Counted from the first letter of the stretch, positions 41,325-49,184 are shown. The stretch: 64,000 nucleotides of DNA from Phycisphaera sp. (GCA_016125285.1 WGMA01000037.1:1-64000); one strand, 5' to 3'. The notes: a model not told the origin generated them from the sequence alone. Translations and numbers: made by a program.

Positions 41325-42998
41325 TTGACTACGAGTCTTGATGCCCCGCAGGGGGCACTGACGGTTAAGGCCGAAGCCTTAATCACCCGACAGATGAAAC
41401 TGGAATACGAAATGTTAGATCACGGACGCAGACGATTTCAAAACAAGGTCAACAAGACCATCGACAGGGGCAGACGCCAAGACACACCAGGTGCGCGCCG
41501 CTTAATTAGTGAAGCAATCACGCCGCTTACAGCAGCCATTACAGAATGGCTCAAGCGAAGCTATGGCGGCAGACCAGGACGTGCGAACAAATTCGCCCCG
41601 CTGCTAAAGAACACCGCACCTACAACCGCCGCGTACATTACGGCCCGAAGAGTCTTCTCGGGAGTTGGTAAGAATGGTGAACCGCAAACCCGAGCCGACC
41701 TCGCGAAACGCATTAGCCAGGACATCGAACTGGAGCACCGCCTTCGTAGATTTGAGCACATGAACCCAGGGTTCTACCAGGCAATCACCACACGCACTAA
41801 ACAGCAGGGCTCCACGGAGTCGCATAAGCGCCGCGTACTCATTCACGAAATGAATCGCATAGGCATAGAGGATGACGGTTGGTCCAATCCCGACCAATTG
41901 GGCGTCGGGCTCGTCTTATCTGAACTGTTCATCGCATCAACCGAGATGGCGTATGAAGAGAAGCGGAAGCGTAAGGGGCAAAAGAGGCAACAGAGTTACA
42001 TACGCCTGAAGCCCGACACACTTCAATGGCTGGATGGCTATCACCAACACCGAGCCGACCTCAGCCCCGCAATGTGGCCAATGTTGGTAGAGCCATTGGA
42101 TTGGACACCGCAAGAGGATGGAGGCTACCTACTCCAGTTCATATGTCATCGCTCACTTGTTAAACACTGTTCAAAGAAGCATCGAGATATACTTAGCGAA
42201 GCAAACCTAGCTGTTGAGCGAGAGCTAATCCGCGAGTCACCACTGCGCCACTTGAAGGGCGGATCGACACCACACCGTAATCCACGATACATCACGCCCG
42301 AAGAGACAGACAGGCTACTGAACGCAGCATTGGATATTCGGTGGAAGACGGTAGTAGGTCTGGCTCGCCTTGCTGGTTTACGGTGTCCATCAGAGACGCA
42401 CCTGTTGACGTGGGCTGACGTGGACTTTGACAAGGGACGCCTACGGGTCCGCTCCCCAAAGACAGAGCATCACGCAGGCAAGGAAGAGCGAATAGTACCC
42501 ATCACGCCAAAGCTAATGAGCATCCTACAGGACGCCTTCCACGCGGCCCCTGATGGCTCTGAGCGCGTCGTCAGGATTGGGACCAAGGGCAACCTACGGC
42601 GCACCATGCTAGCCCTTGTGAAGCGTTCAGAGGTCCAGAAATGGGATGACTTGTGGCAGACTCTACGTCGCTCATGCGAACAAGAATGGGCGATGGAGTT
42701 CCCACAGTTTGCAGTATCAAATTGGATCGGCCACAGCCTTACGGTCAGTGGCAAGCACTACGCCAACCACGTACCCGATGAGTTGTTTGAGAGAGCCGCG
42801 AGCTTAGGACCGGATCACGACTCCGTAGATTCCAGCACCCCCTCGCAGGACGCTGAAAACGAAGATTTTAACGGAGCCGCGTTTTGTACCCAAGATGACG
42901 AAAACAGTGAAGAAAACGCTTGTTTTGTCGGGGAAAGTGAAAGGGTGGCTGAGGGGATTCGAACCCCCGACCCTCGCGACCACAACGCGATGCTCTAA
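41325..42998 (+). CDS. chimeric integrase: T7/SP6-type RNA-polymerase N-terminal domain fused to a tyrosine recombinase
   Basis: The 557-residue product has two parts. Residues about 20-300 resemble the N-terminal domain of single-subunit phage RNA polymerases: LEYEM then GRRRF, RRLISEAITPL, GRPGRANKFAPLL followed by AAYIT, LFIASTEM, a basic hairpin-like EEKRKRKGQKRQQ, LSPAMWP, DGGY and LVKHCSKK follow in the order known from T7 and SP6. No polymerase palm or fingers follow. Instead residues about 305-490 are a tyrosine-recombinase catalytic domain with Arg353 (LAGLRCPSE), Lys379 (SPKTEHH), Arg448 (QTLRR), His470 (WIGHS) and nucleophile Tyr479 (GKHY). The usual core-binding domain is missing. 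TTG 41325 is preceded by GGAG at 9 bases; TTG 41310 and ATG 41394 are alternatives. From residue 539 the protein is read through the att repeat and antisense to tRNA-His. Confidence 0.85.
   Translation: MTTSLDAPQGALTVKAEALITRQMKLEYEMLDHGRRRFQNKVNKTIDRGRRQDTPGARRLISEAITPLTAAITEWLKRSYGGRPGRANKFAPLLKNTAPTTAAYITARRVFSGVGKNGEPQTRADLAKRISQDIELEHRLRRFEHMNPGFYQAITTRTKQQGSTESHKRRVLIHEMNRIGIEDDGWSNPDQLGVGLVLSELFIASTEMAYEEKRKRKGQKRQQSYIRLKPDTLQWLDGYHQHRADLSPAMWPMLVEPLDWTPQEDGGYLLQFICHRSLVKHCSKKHRDILSEANLAVERELIRESPLRHLKGGSTPHRNPRYITPEETDRLLNAALDIRWKTVVGLARLAGLRCPSETHLLTWADVDFDKGRLRVRSPKTEHHAGKEERIVPITPKLMSILQDAFHAAPDGSERVVRIGTKGNLRRTMLALVKRSEVQKWDDLWQTLRRSCEQEWAMEFPQFAVSNWIGHSLTVSGKHYANHVPDELFERAASLGPDHDSVDSSTPSQDAENEDFNGAAFCTQDDENSEENACFVGESERVAEGIRTPDPRDHNAML
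42939..42964 (+). repeat. right attachment site (attR) overlapping tRNA-His and the integrase
   Basis: This 26-bp copy of the direct repeat contains the acceptor end and T-arm start of tRNA-His (minus strand) and codons 539-547 of the integrase (plus strand). It is in the same codon phase as the attL copy (both begin on the first base of a codon). Confidence 0.92.
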
Positions 42999-43018
42999 CC
43001 AACTGAGCTACAGCCACC
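42944..43018 (-). tRNA. tRNA-His (GTG)
   Basis: The cloverleaf is complete. The acceptor stem pairs GTGGCTG with CAGCCAC, with the extra G at -1 opposite C73 that marks histidine tRNAs. The D-arm is GCTC/GAGC, the anticodon stem TCGCG/CGCGA has loop TTGTGGT (anticodon GTG), and the T-arm is GGGGG/CCCCT around TTCGAAT. CCA is not encoded. It is the integration site of the 39430-42964 element, which rebuilt the 3' end through the att repeat, so the tRNA stays functional. Confidence 0.97.
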
Positions 43019-43050
43019 GTCAGGCGTTCACGGGTCGTGAACGGTGCATA

Positions 43051-43079
43051 AATGTAGGCATGAGGCCGGAGGGTGTCAA
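43051..43079 (-). promoter_or_regulatory. promoter of tRNA-His
   Basis: On the minus strand a consensus TTGACA (43079-43074) and TACATT (43056-43051) are spaced by exactly 17 bases, about 33 bases before the tRNA. Between them and the tRNA lies the inverted repeat CGTTCAC/GTGAACG (43025-43043), which would fold in the 5' leader removed by RNase P. Confidence 0.65.
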
Positions 43080-43182
43080 ACCCGTCGGCGACGTGTGGCG
43101 TTATAATCAGTCGGCTGTAATCGGGGTATGCGTCGCGGAGGTTGGCGGCGATGTATTTGGTCGTGTTTGGAAGGACTGTTCC

Positions 43183-44820
43183 GTGCTGGTGATCACCACT
43201 CTTGATGGCCCCGACAAGGGCAAACGCTTCGAGCTGCCGGACAACGAGCCGCAGCTCATCGGTCGCAGCAGCGAGGCGTTGCCGCTGACGGACTCGACGA
43301 TCTCGCGTCGCCACGCCGAGCTGACGCCGGACGAGGGCGCGTGGTTCGTCAACGACCTGAACTCCGCCAACGGCACTTACGTCAACGGTCACCGCATCAC
43401 CGCGCCGCACCGCCTGCGCGACGGCGATCAGATCCGCACCGGCGCGTCGCTGTTCGTGTACGGTGACATCAAGCCGCCCGTGCACGAGATCGACGTGCTG
43501 CCGTCCGACAAGATCGACGTGTCGGTCGAGAGCACCGTCTCGGCGTACGAGCAGTCGGTGATCATGGCCGTGCCCGACCCGTCGGAGGCGGCCATCGAGC
43601 ACCTCCGCGTGCTGTACGACCTGACGCAACTGCTCAACTCGATCTTCGATCGGCAGGGCCTGCTCGAGCGTGTGATGGACATCGTGTTCGAGCACTTCCG
43701 TCCCGACCGCGGCGTGATCATGATCCGCGCGTCGCAGCACGAGGAGTTGAAACCGATCGTCGTCCGCTACCGCAAGGAGCCGGAGGGCAAGTCCGACAAG
43801 TTCTCCGTGAGCCACACGATCGTCGAGCACGTCGAACGCAAGAACGAGGGCGTGCTGTCGTCGAACGCGATGACCGACCGTCGGTTCTCCGGCGGCGACT
43901 CCATCCAGGTCGCCGGCATCCGCAGCGCGATCTGCGTGCCGATCCAGTTCCGCGATCGCAACTTCGGCGTGATCTACATCGATTCGCTCGTGGCGAACTA
44001 CACCTACACCGACGACCAGCTGCGCCTGATGACGGCGATCGGTTCGCAGACGGCGATGGCGCTGGGCAACGTCGAGCTGTACGAGCAGGGCGTGCAGCAG
44101 GCGAGACTCGCCGCGGCCGGTGAGACCGTCGCGAGCCTGTCGCACTCGATCCGCAACATCCTCCAGGCGATCCGCGGCGGCGCGGAGGTCGTCGAGATGG
44201 GCCTGCGCAAGCAGGACCTGACGCTCGTGGCCAACGGCTGGGAGGTGCTCAGCCGCAACCTCGACCGCATCTACGAGCTGACGATGAACATGCTGGCGTT
44301 CGCCAAGCAGCGTCGGCCGGAGTTTGAGAACGTCGACCTGCGTGAGTTCTTCGACGAGGTCGTGGCGCTGTTCAAGCCGCAGTGCGATCGCGCGTCGGTC
44401 GGGCTGACGTTCGAGTTGGAAGAGGACGTGCCGCCGCTGCCGTGCGACCCGGCTGGGCTGCACCAGGCGATCATGAACCTGCTGACCAACGCGCTGGACG
44501 CGGTCAAGCCCGGCGAGGGACGCATCGCGGTGCGCATCGAGCACGACCCCGACGAGGAACTGGCGTACATCACCATCCAGGACAACGGCCAGGGCATCGG
44601 CAACGACAGCCTCAAGCGGTTGTTCACGCCGTTCTATTCAACGAAGGGCCTGCGCGGCACCGGCCTCGGCCTGCCGGTCACCAAGAAGATCATCGAAGAG
44701 CACGGCGGCAACATCGCCGTGTCGTCGCGCCCGGGCGGTGGGGCGACGTTCATCATCACGCTCTCGACCGAGACGCGGCAGGACCCGTCGGAAACAATCG
44801 GCTCGTTCAAAGATCTCTGA
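43183..44820 (+). CDS. FHA-GAF sensor histidine kinase
   Basis: The 545-residue protein has an N-terminal FHA domain (about residues 1-95: LIGRSSEALPLTD, SRRHAEL, NDLNSANGTYVNG), a GAF domain (about 145-300: RGVIMIRA, VPIQFRDRNFGVIYID) and a histidine-kinase core. The H-box helix reads ETVASLSHSIRNILQAIRGG, the N box NLLTNALDAV, and the G boxes DNGQGIG and GTGLGLP. The phosphothreonine-binding FHA head points to input from a Ser/Thr kinase, a common theme in planctomycetes. A GTG start at 43183 is chosen because GGAAGG lies 8 bases before it and the FHA fold begins right after. No response regulator gene is adjacent. Confidence 0.88.
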   Translation: MLVITTLDGPDKGKRFELPDNEPQLIGRSSEALPLTDSTISRRHAELTPDEGAWFVNDLNSANGTYVNGHRITAPHRLRDGDQIRTGASLFVYGDIKPPVHEIDVLPSDKIDVSVESTVSAYEQSVIMAVPDPSEAAIEHLRVLYDLTQLLNSIFDRQGLLERVMDIVFEHFRPDRGVIMIRASQHEELKPIVVRYRKEPEGKSDKFSVSHTIVEHVERKNEGVLSSNAMTDRRFSGGDSIQVAGIRSAICVPIQFRDRNFGVIYIDSLVANYTYTDDQLRLMTAIGSQTAMALGNVELYEQGVQQARLAAAGETVASLSHSIRNILQAIRGGAEVVEMGLRKQDLTLVANGWEVLSRNLDRIYELTMNMLAFAKQRRPEFENVDLREFFDEVVALFKPQCDRASVGLTFELEEDVPPLPCDPAGLHQAIMNLLTNALDAVKPGEGRIAVRIEHDPDEELAYITIQDNGQGIGNDSLKRLFTPFYSTKGLRGTGLGLPVTKKIIEEHGGNIAVSSRPGGGATFIITLSTETRQDPSETIGSFKDL

Positions 44821-44835
44821 GGCGAGCGCCCGGAA

Positions 44836-45330
44836 TCAGAACAGCCGGCCCTGCTGCGGACCTTCGAGCGGCTGCTTGCTGGCGATCACTTCTTTGACTT
44901 CGTCGAACAGGTCCTCGATGTCGCGGAACTGCTTGTACACCGTGGCGAAGCGAACGTACGCGACGTGGTCGACGCGCTTGAGGTGGTCGCAGAGGATGCG
45001 GCCGATGTCGATGGAGTCGACTTCCTTCTCGTACGTGCGGAACAGCTGGTCTTCGACGTCCTCAACGATCTCCTGCAACTGCTCGACAGAGACCGGCCGC
45101 TTGTAGCACGCCTTATGCAGCCCCGACAGCATCTTCTCGCGGTCGTAGGGCACACGCGTGCCGTCCTTCTTGACGACGGTCAGCTTCACGGCGGTCTCGG
45201 GGCGCTCGTACGTGGTGAAGCGACGGTTGCACGCCAGGCACTCGCGTCGACGCCGGATGCCGTTGCCCTGATCGGACGACCGGGAGTCGACGACCTTATC
45301 GTTGTCTTCGTTGCAGAACGGGCAGCGCAT
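44836..45330 (-). CDS. nrdR: transcriptional repressor NrdR
   Basis: The 164-residue protein starts with the zinc ribbon MRCPFCNEDNDKVVDSR, then RRRRECLACNRRFTTYE, followed by the ATP-cone domain (VVKKDGTRVPYDREKMLSGL). NrdR represses ribonucleotide-reductase genes according to the dATP/ATP ratio. Length and motifs fit the family throughout. It is convergent with the FHA kinase gene, with only 15 bases between the stops. Confidence 0.97.
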   Translation of the reverse strand: MRCPFCNEDNDKVVDSRSSDQGNGIRRRRECLACNRRFTTYERPETAVKLTVVKKDGTRVPYDREKMLSGLHKACYKRPVSVEQLQEIVEDVEDQLFRTYEKEVDSIDIGRILCDHLKRVDHVAYVRFATVYKQFRDIEDLFDEVKEVIASKQPLEGPQQGRLF

Positions 45331-45589
45331 CCCGGGCTCCGTTGCGGCGTGATCACCCCCAAAGTGTTGAGGGCGACGGGTGGTCCCATCGAAATATAGG
45401 GGTCGATCGGCGCGTCGGCAATGTCCGCTTGTGGTTATATGTGCAGATCGCGATCCGCCTTGTGGTCGTGCGGCAAAATGGCAGCACGGCCGCTGGAGCC
45501 CGTTGCATCATCCGGGTTCCGAAACGGGTGCGGGCGTCAGACGGACCGTGCTGCTTTTCCCTCAAGGGGAGTGGGTGGACGTGGCGGGC

Positions 45590-46078
45590 TCACCCGGAGC
45601 TGTCGGAGTCGACGGGCGGTAGGCCGGTGGGAGCGTCTTCGTCGGGCTTAACGCCGCCTTCCTTGCTCATGAGCCACTGGATCTTGTTCGGGGGTTCGGG
45701 GGAGCCGCCGCGACGCCAGGCGCCTGCCTCGGCCTTGTTATCGCCGACGTAGTCGCCTTCGTGATTGAGCCGGGGCGTACGGTTCGAGGTCTGCCGGGTC
45801 GCCTCGTTAATCCAGTAGCCGAGGTACCACGTGCCGCGCGGGTCGTCGTTGCCCCAGCCGGCGGTCTCGCTCTTGGGCTTGGGCATGACGTAAACCCAGC
45901 CCTGGTACTGCATGCCGAGTGCGGCGCGGATGGTGTCGCGGTCGACGCTGATGCCGCCGCGCAACTGCTTGGGGATCGCCGCGTCGTGCGCCGCGTTCGC
46001 GAATCCAGCGCAGGCGATCGACGCGCACAGGACGGCTACAGCGATGGCCACTCGAGTCAGAACGATCGATCTTTTCAT
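45590..46078 (-). CDS. small secreted protein of unknown function
   Basis: The 162-residue protein has a signal peptide (MKRSIVLTRVAIAVAVLCASIACAGFANA, cut near residue 29). The mature part contains QYQGWVYVMPKP and DPRGTWYLGYWINEATRQT, a Trp/Tyr-rich stretch that may be a beta-sheet binding surface, and ends in a Pro/Asp-rich tail. No family is recognised. It is divergent from thrS; a 243-base gap separates them. Confidence 0.6.
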   Translation of the reverse strand: MKRSIVLTRVAIAVAVLCASIACAGFANAAHDAAIPKQLRGGISVDRDTIRAALGMQYQGWVYVMPKPKSETAGWGNDDPRGTWYLGYWINEATRQTSNRTPRLNHEGDYVGDNKAEAGAWRRGGSPEPPNKIQWLMSKEGGVKPDEDAPTGLPPVDSDSSG

Positions 46079-46189
46079 GGTCAGAACCCCGTCACGGCTA
46101 ACCGGACGTTAGCGATATATTAACAATGATTCGCGGGGTGGCCAAGCGGCGTCAGACCGCCTGAAGCGACCGCGCAAGCGAGGCGATCC

Positions 46190-46227
46190 CGCCCGGCGAG
46201 CGGGGTTTACGGACGGATCGCCGGGCG
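46190..46227. repeat. perfect 10-bp inverted repeat in the thrS upstream region
   Basis: CGCCCGGCGA (46190-46199) and TCGCCGGGCG (46218-46227) can form a stable stem with an 18-base loop, directly upstream of the candidate thrS promoter. No T-run follows on either strand, so it is not an intrinsic terminator. An operator or a leader of the divergent gene is possible. Confidence 0.45.
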
Positions 46228-46232
46228 ACGAG

Positions 46233-46260
46233 TTGCCTCGGCGCACAACCTGTTGATAAT
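46233..46260 (+). promoter_or_regulatory. candidate thrS promoter
   Basis: TTGCCT (46233-46238) and GATAAT (46255-46260) are separated by 16 bases. Transcription would begin about 55 bases before the thrS start codon. Confidence 0.4.
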
Positions 46261-46321
46261 GGGGCGTTTTGACGCCGGGCGACGGACGTGTCGGCGTAAG
46301 GACTGCAACAGGAGGTATGCG

Positions 46322-48382
46322 ATGCCCCGCGTGACACTGCCGGACGGCAGCGTAAAGGAGTTCGACGGCCCGGCGGTGACGGCCCGGCAGGTCGCCGCGT
46401 CGATCGGCGCCGGTCTGGCCAAGGCCGCGGTCGGCGCGAAGGTCGACGGCGTGCTGGTCGATCTCGATCGGCCGATCGATCACGACGTGCAGGTCGCGAT
46501 CGTGACCCGCCCGCGCAAGGGCACGCCGCTGGACAAGCAGGACCCCGATGCCCTGTACCTGCTGCGTCACTCCACCGCGCACGTCATGGCCGAGGCGATC
46601 CAGCGCCTCTGGCCCGACACGCTGCTCGCCTACGGCCCGCCGCTCGACAACGGGTTCTACTACGACATCGCCCTCGACACACCCATCAGTTCCGACGACT
46701 TCGACAAGATCGAGGCGGAGATGAAGAAGATCGTCGAAGAGAACCGCACGTTCACGCGCTACGAACTCGATCCCGACGCGGGCATGGCGCGCCTCAAGGA
46801 CGAGGGAAACAAGTACAAGATCGACAACGCCGAGCGCGCCATCGACGGCGGGGCGACGACGCTGTCGTGGTACGTCACCGGCGAGGTCGACAAGAACTGG
46901 GAAGACCTCTGCATGGGCCCGCACGTCCCGGCCACGTCGGACATCGGCGCATTCAAGGTCATGTCGATCGCGTCGTCGAACTGGCACGGCGACGTCGAGT
47001 CCGACCGTTTCCAGCGTGTCTACGGCACGGCGTTCTACACGCAGGACGATCTCGACAAGTACCTCGAACAACTCAACGAGGCGAAGCAGCGTGACCACCG
47101 CGTGCTCGGCAAGAAGCTGCACCTGTTCCACATCGACGAGATGGTCGGGCAGGGCCTGATCCTGTGGACGCCCAACGGCGCGATCGTGCGTCAGGTGCTG
47201 CAGGACTTCATCTCGTCGCACCTGCGTCGGCAGGGCTACTCGCAGGTGTTCACGCCGCACATCGGCAAGCTCGATCTCTACAAGACGTCGGGCCACTTCC
47301 CGTACTACCAGGACAGCCAGTACCCGCCGCTGGTCGAGCGCGAGACGCTCGGCGGTATGGCGGCCGAGGGCTGCTCGTGCGGCGACCTGGCCAACCGCAT
47401 GCGTGACGGCGAGATCGATGGCTACCTGCTCAAGCCGATGAACTGCCCGCACCACATCAAGATCTACGACAGCCAGCCGCGCAGCTACCGCGACCTGCCG
47501 ATCCGCCTCGCGGAGTTCGGCACGGTGTACCGCTGGGAGCAGTCCGGCGAGATCGGCGGCATGACACGCGTGCGCGGGTTCACGCAGGACGATGCGCATC
47601 TGTTCGTCACCGAAGATCAACTTGAAGATGAGGTGATGGGCTGCCTCGAGCTCGTGAAGATCGTCTTCCAGGCGATGGGTATGACGGACTACCGCGTGCG
47701 TGTGGGCCTGCGAGACCCGGACGACAGCAAGTACGTCGGCAAGCCGGAGAACTGGGACAAGGCCGAGGCGGCGTGCCGCAAGGCGGCCGAGTCGCTGGGC
47801 GTGCCGTTCAGCGCCGAGCCGGGCGAGGCGGCGTTCTACGGCCCGAAGATCGACTTCGTGGTCAAGGACGTGATCGGCCGCGACTGGCAGCTCGGCACCG
47901 TGCAGGTCGACTACAACCTGCCCGAGCGTTTCGACCTGTCGTACATCGGCAGCGACAACGCGGCGCACCGCCCGATCATGATCCACCGCGCGCCGTTCGG
48001 GTCGATGGAGCGATTCATCGGGTGCCTCATCGAGCACTTCGCGGGCGCGTTCCCGCTGTGGCTCGCGCCCGAGCAGATGCGCGTGCTGCCGATCAGCGAC
48101 AAGTTCATGGACTACGCGAAGAAGGTGCACGCATCGCTGAAGGTCGCGGGCTTCCGCGCGGACCTCGACGACTCGCCCGAGCGCCTACAGGCGAAGATCC
48201 GCAACGCGCAGGAGATGCAGGTGCCTTACATGCTGATCGTCGGCGGCAAGGACGCCGAGGCGGGTACGGTGAGCATCCGCGACCGTCGACGTGGTGATCT
48301 CGGCGCGTTGCCGGTCGAGAAGTTCATCGAGTCGGCTCAACGCGAGGCAAACACGCACGGCGCCGAGTCGGTCGAGGTGTGA
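46322..48382 (+). CDS. thrS: threonyl-tRNA synthetase
   Basis: The 686-residue protein has the TGS domain (about 1-62, MPRVTLPDGSVKEFDGP), the editing-type second domain (about 65-235, with LLRHSTAHVMAEAI and YYDI) and the class II catalytic core. Motif 2 is YRWEQSGEIGGMTRVRGFTQDD, read here as YRWEQSGEI and RVRGFTQDD, with the zinc ligand Cys in KPMNCPHH. A C-terminal anticodon-binding domain ends the protein. An insertion of about 30 residues before KPMNCPHH contains GCSCG. The start ATG has a perfect AGGAGG site. The stop lies 1 base from the stop of the convergent TSUP gene. Confidence 0.96.
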   Translation: MPRVTLPDGSVKEFDGPAVTARQVAASIGAGLAKAAVGAKVDGVLVDLDRPIDHDVQVAIVTRPRKGTPLDKQDPDALYLLRHSTAHVMAEAIQRLWPDTLLAYGPPLDNGFYYDIALDTPISSDDFDKIEAEMKKIVEENRTFTRYELDPDAGMARLKDEGNKYKIDNAERAIDGGATTLSWYVTGEVDKNWEDLCMGPHVPATSDIGAFKVMSIASSNWHGDVESDRFQRVYGTAFYTQDDLDKYLEQLNEAKQRDHRVLGKKLHLFHIDEMVGQGLILWTPNGAIVRQVLQDFISSHLRRQGYSQVFTPHIGKLDLYKTSGHFPYYQDSQYPPLVERETLGGMAAEGCSCGDLANRMRDGEIDGYLLKPMNCPHHIKIYDSQPRSYRDLPIRLAEFGTVYRWEQSGEIGGMTRVRGFTQDDAHLFVTEDQLEDEVMGCLELVKIVFQAMGMTDYRVRVGLRDPDDSKYVGKPENWDKAEAACRKAAESLGVPFSAEPGEAAFYGPKIDFVVKDVIGRDWQLGTVQVDYNLPERFDLSYIGSDNAAHRPIMIHRAPFGSMERFIGCLIEHFAGAFPLWLAPEQMRVLPISDKFMDYAKKVHASLKVAGFRADLDDSPERLQAKIRNAQEMQVPYMLIVGGKDAEAGTVSIRDRRRGDLGALPVEKFIESAQREANTHGAESVEV

Positions 48383-48383
48383 C

Positions 48384-49148
48384 CTACGCCGGGTCCGGAA
48401 ACAGCAACGGCTGGGCGATCGCGTAAGCGGCCATCAGGATAAGGATGCCGAAGGCGATCTGCTGGAGGCGTTTCTTGGACGTCTTGTTGCCGAGCCACAT
48501 GCCGGGGATCGCGCCGAGCACGACCAGCGGGATGTAGAGCGCGCCGATCCCCACGGCGCGCGGCACGGCGTCGCCGAAGCGCAGGTAGTAGAACAGGATG
48601 TTGGTGGGGATCATCATCAGGAAGAACGACCAGAGCGTGGCGCGGCTGACGCGTGAGTTCCAGTCGTGCGCCATGACCCACATGACGATCGGCGGGCCGC
48701 CCATCCCCGCGAGTCCCTGCATGACGCCGCCGGTGCTGAACGCGACGCCGCCCCAACCGGCGTGAAGCCTCTGCTGCGGCAGCGGCCGGATGAGCCACTG
48801 GGCGATCACCGCCAGCAGCACCACGCCGCCGAACACCGGCTTGATGTACGCGTGCGCGTTCTCGGTGAGCAGGTAAAGGACCCAGACGCCGACCGGTTGG
48901 AATAACGCGCCGAGCAGCGCAAGGGGAACGATCCGTTTCCAGTCGACGTCGTGGCGGTGCCGGAGCGAGCCGGTGGCGCACTGGGCGAACGCACACGTCG
49001 CGGCGATCGGCACGGCCTGCTGCGGCGGCACACCGAGCAGCAGCAGGAGCGTGATCGAAAACAGCCCGAAGGCGAATCCGGTCGCCGCCTGGATCGTGCT
49101 GCCGAGCATGAGCACGACGCCCATCGCGATGTACATCCATGAATCCAC
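48384..49148 (-). CDS. TSUP/TauE-SafE family membrane permease
   Basis: The 254-residue protein has about eight membrane helices and the family pattern (IQAATGFAFGLFSI near the N-terminus and MQGLAGMGGPPIVMWV in the second repeat), two copies of a helical unit with the small-residue motif G-G-P-P. Members move sulfite, sulfonates or related anions across the cytoplasmic membrane; the substrate here is not predictable. The start is GTG 49148, with ATG 49136 as an alternative. It overlaps nothing but ends 1 base from thrS. Confidence 0.88.
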   Translation of the reverse strand: MDSWMYIAMGVVLMLGSTIQAATGFAFGLFSITLLLLLGVPPQQAVPIAATCAFAQCATGSLRHRHDVDWKRIVPLALLGALFQPVGVWVLYLLTENAHAYIKPVFGGVVLLAVIAQWLIRPLPQQRLHAGWGGVAFSTGGVMQGLAGMGGPPIVMWVMAHDWNSRVSRATLWSFFLMMIPTNILFYYLRFGDAVPRAVGIGALYIPLVVLGAIPGMWLGNKTSKKRLQQIAFGILILMAAYAIAQPLLFPDPA

Positions 49149-49184
49149 GGTCGGGGAGTATACGCCGGTGGTTCGCGGCGTGCG

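Larger units (their letters stand above)
39430..42964. mobile_element. 3.5-kb integrated element in tRNA-His with a chimeric integrase
   Basis: The element is bounded by a 26-bp direct repeat (39430-39455 and 42939-42964) whose right copy is the 3' end of tRNA-His. Gene order from the left: stranded integrase tail, Cys-rich membrane protein (plus), serine recombinase (minus), a 490-base divergent control region, integrase (plus). GC content is lower than in the flanking core genes. No replication, capsid or conjugation gene is present, so it would need help for transfer or is a reduced derivative. The integrase frame runs through the right repeat into the tRNA gene. Confidence 0.88.

Noticed and set aside
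41086-41328. Short open frames in the control region of the element (for example 80 codons from 41086).
   Set aside because: Arg/His-rich with no ribosome binding site, and two overlapping frames of similar length. More likely a leader RNA than a protein.
39430-42964. The element as a complete prophage.
   Set aside because: Only 3.5 kb, with no capsid, terminase, replication or lysis gene. The phage link rests on the polymerase-like domain alone.
42939-42998. The integrase ends with a peptide (VAEGIRTPDPRDHNA) that looks conserved in many proteins.
   Set aside because: It is the antisense translation of tRNA-His and not a protein domain. It recurs wherever an open frame crosses such a tRNA. 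It is relevant only as evidence that the integrase frame runs through the attachment site.
45331-45589. Imperfect GCAGCACGG / CCGTGCTGC inverted repeat between nrdR and the secreted-protein gene as a terminator or riboswitch.
   Set aside because: The arms are about 60 bases apart and no T-run or known aptamer pattern is seen.
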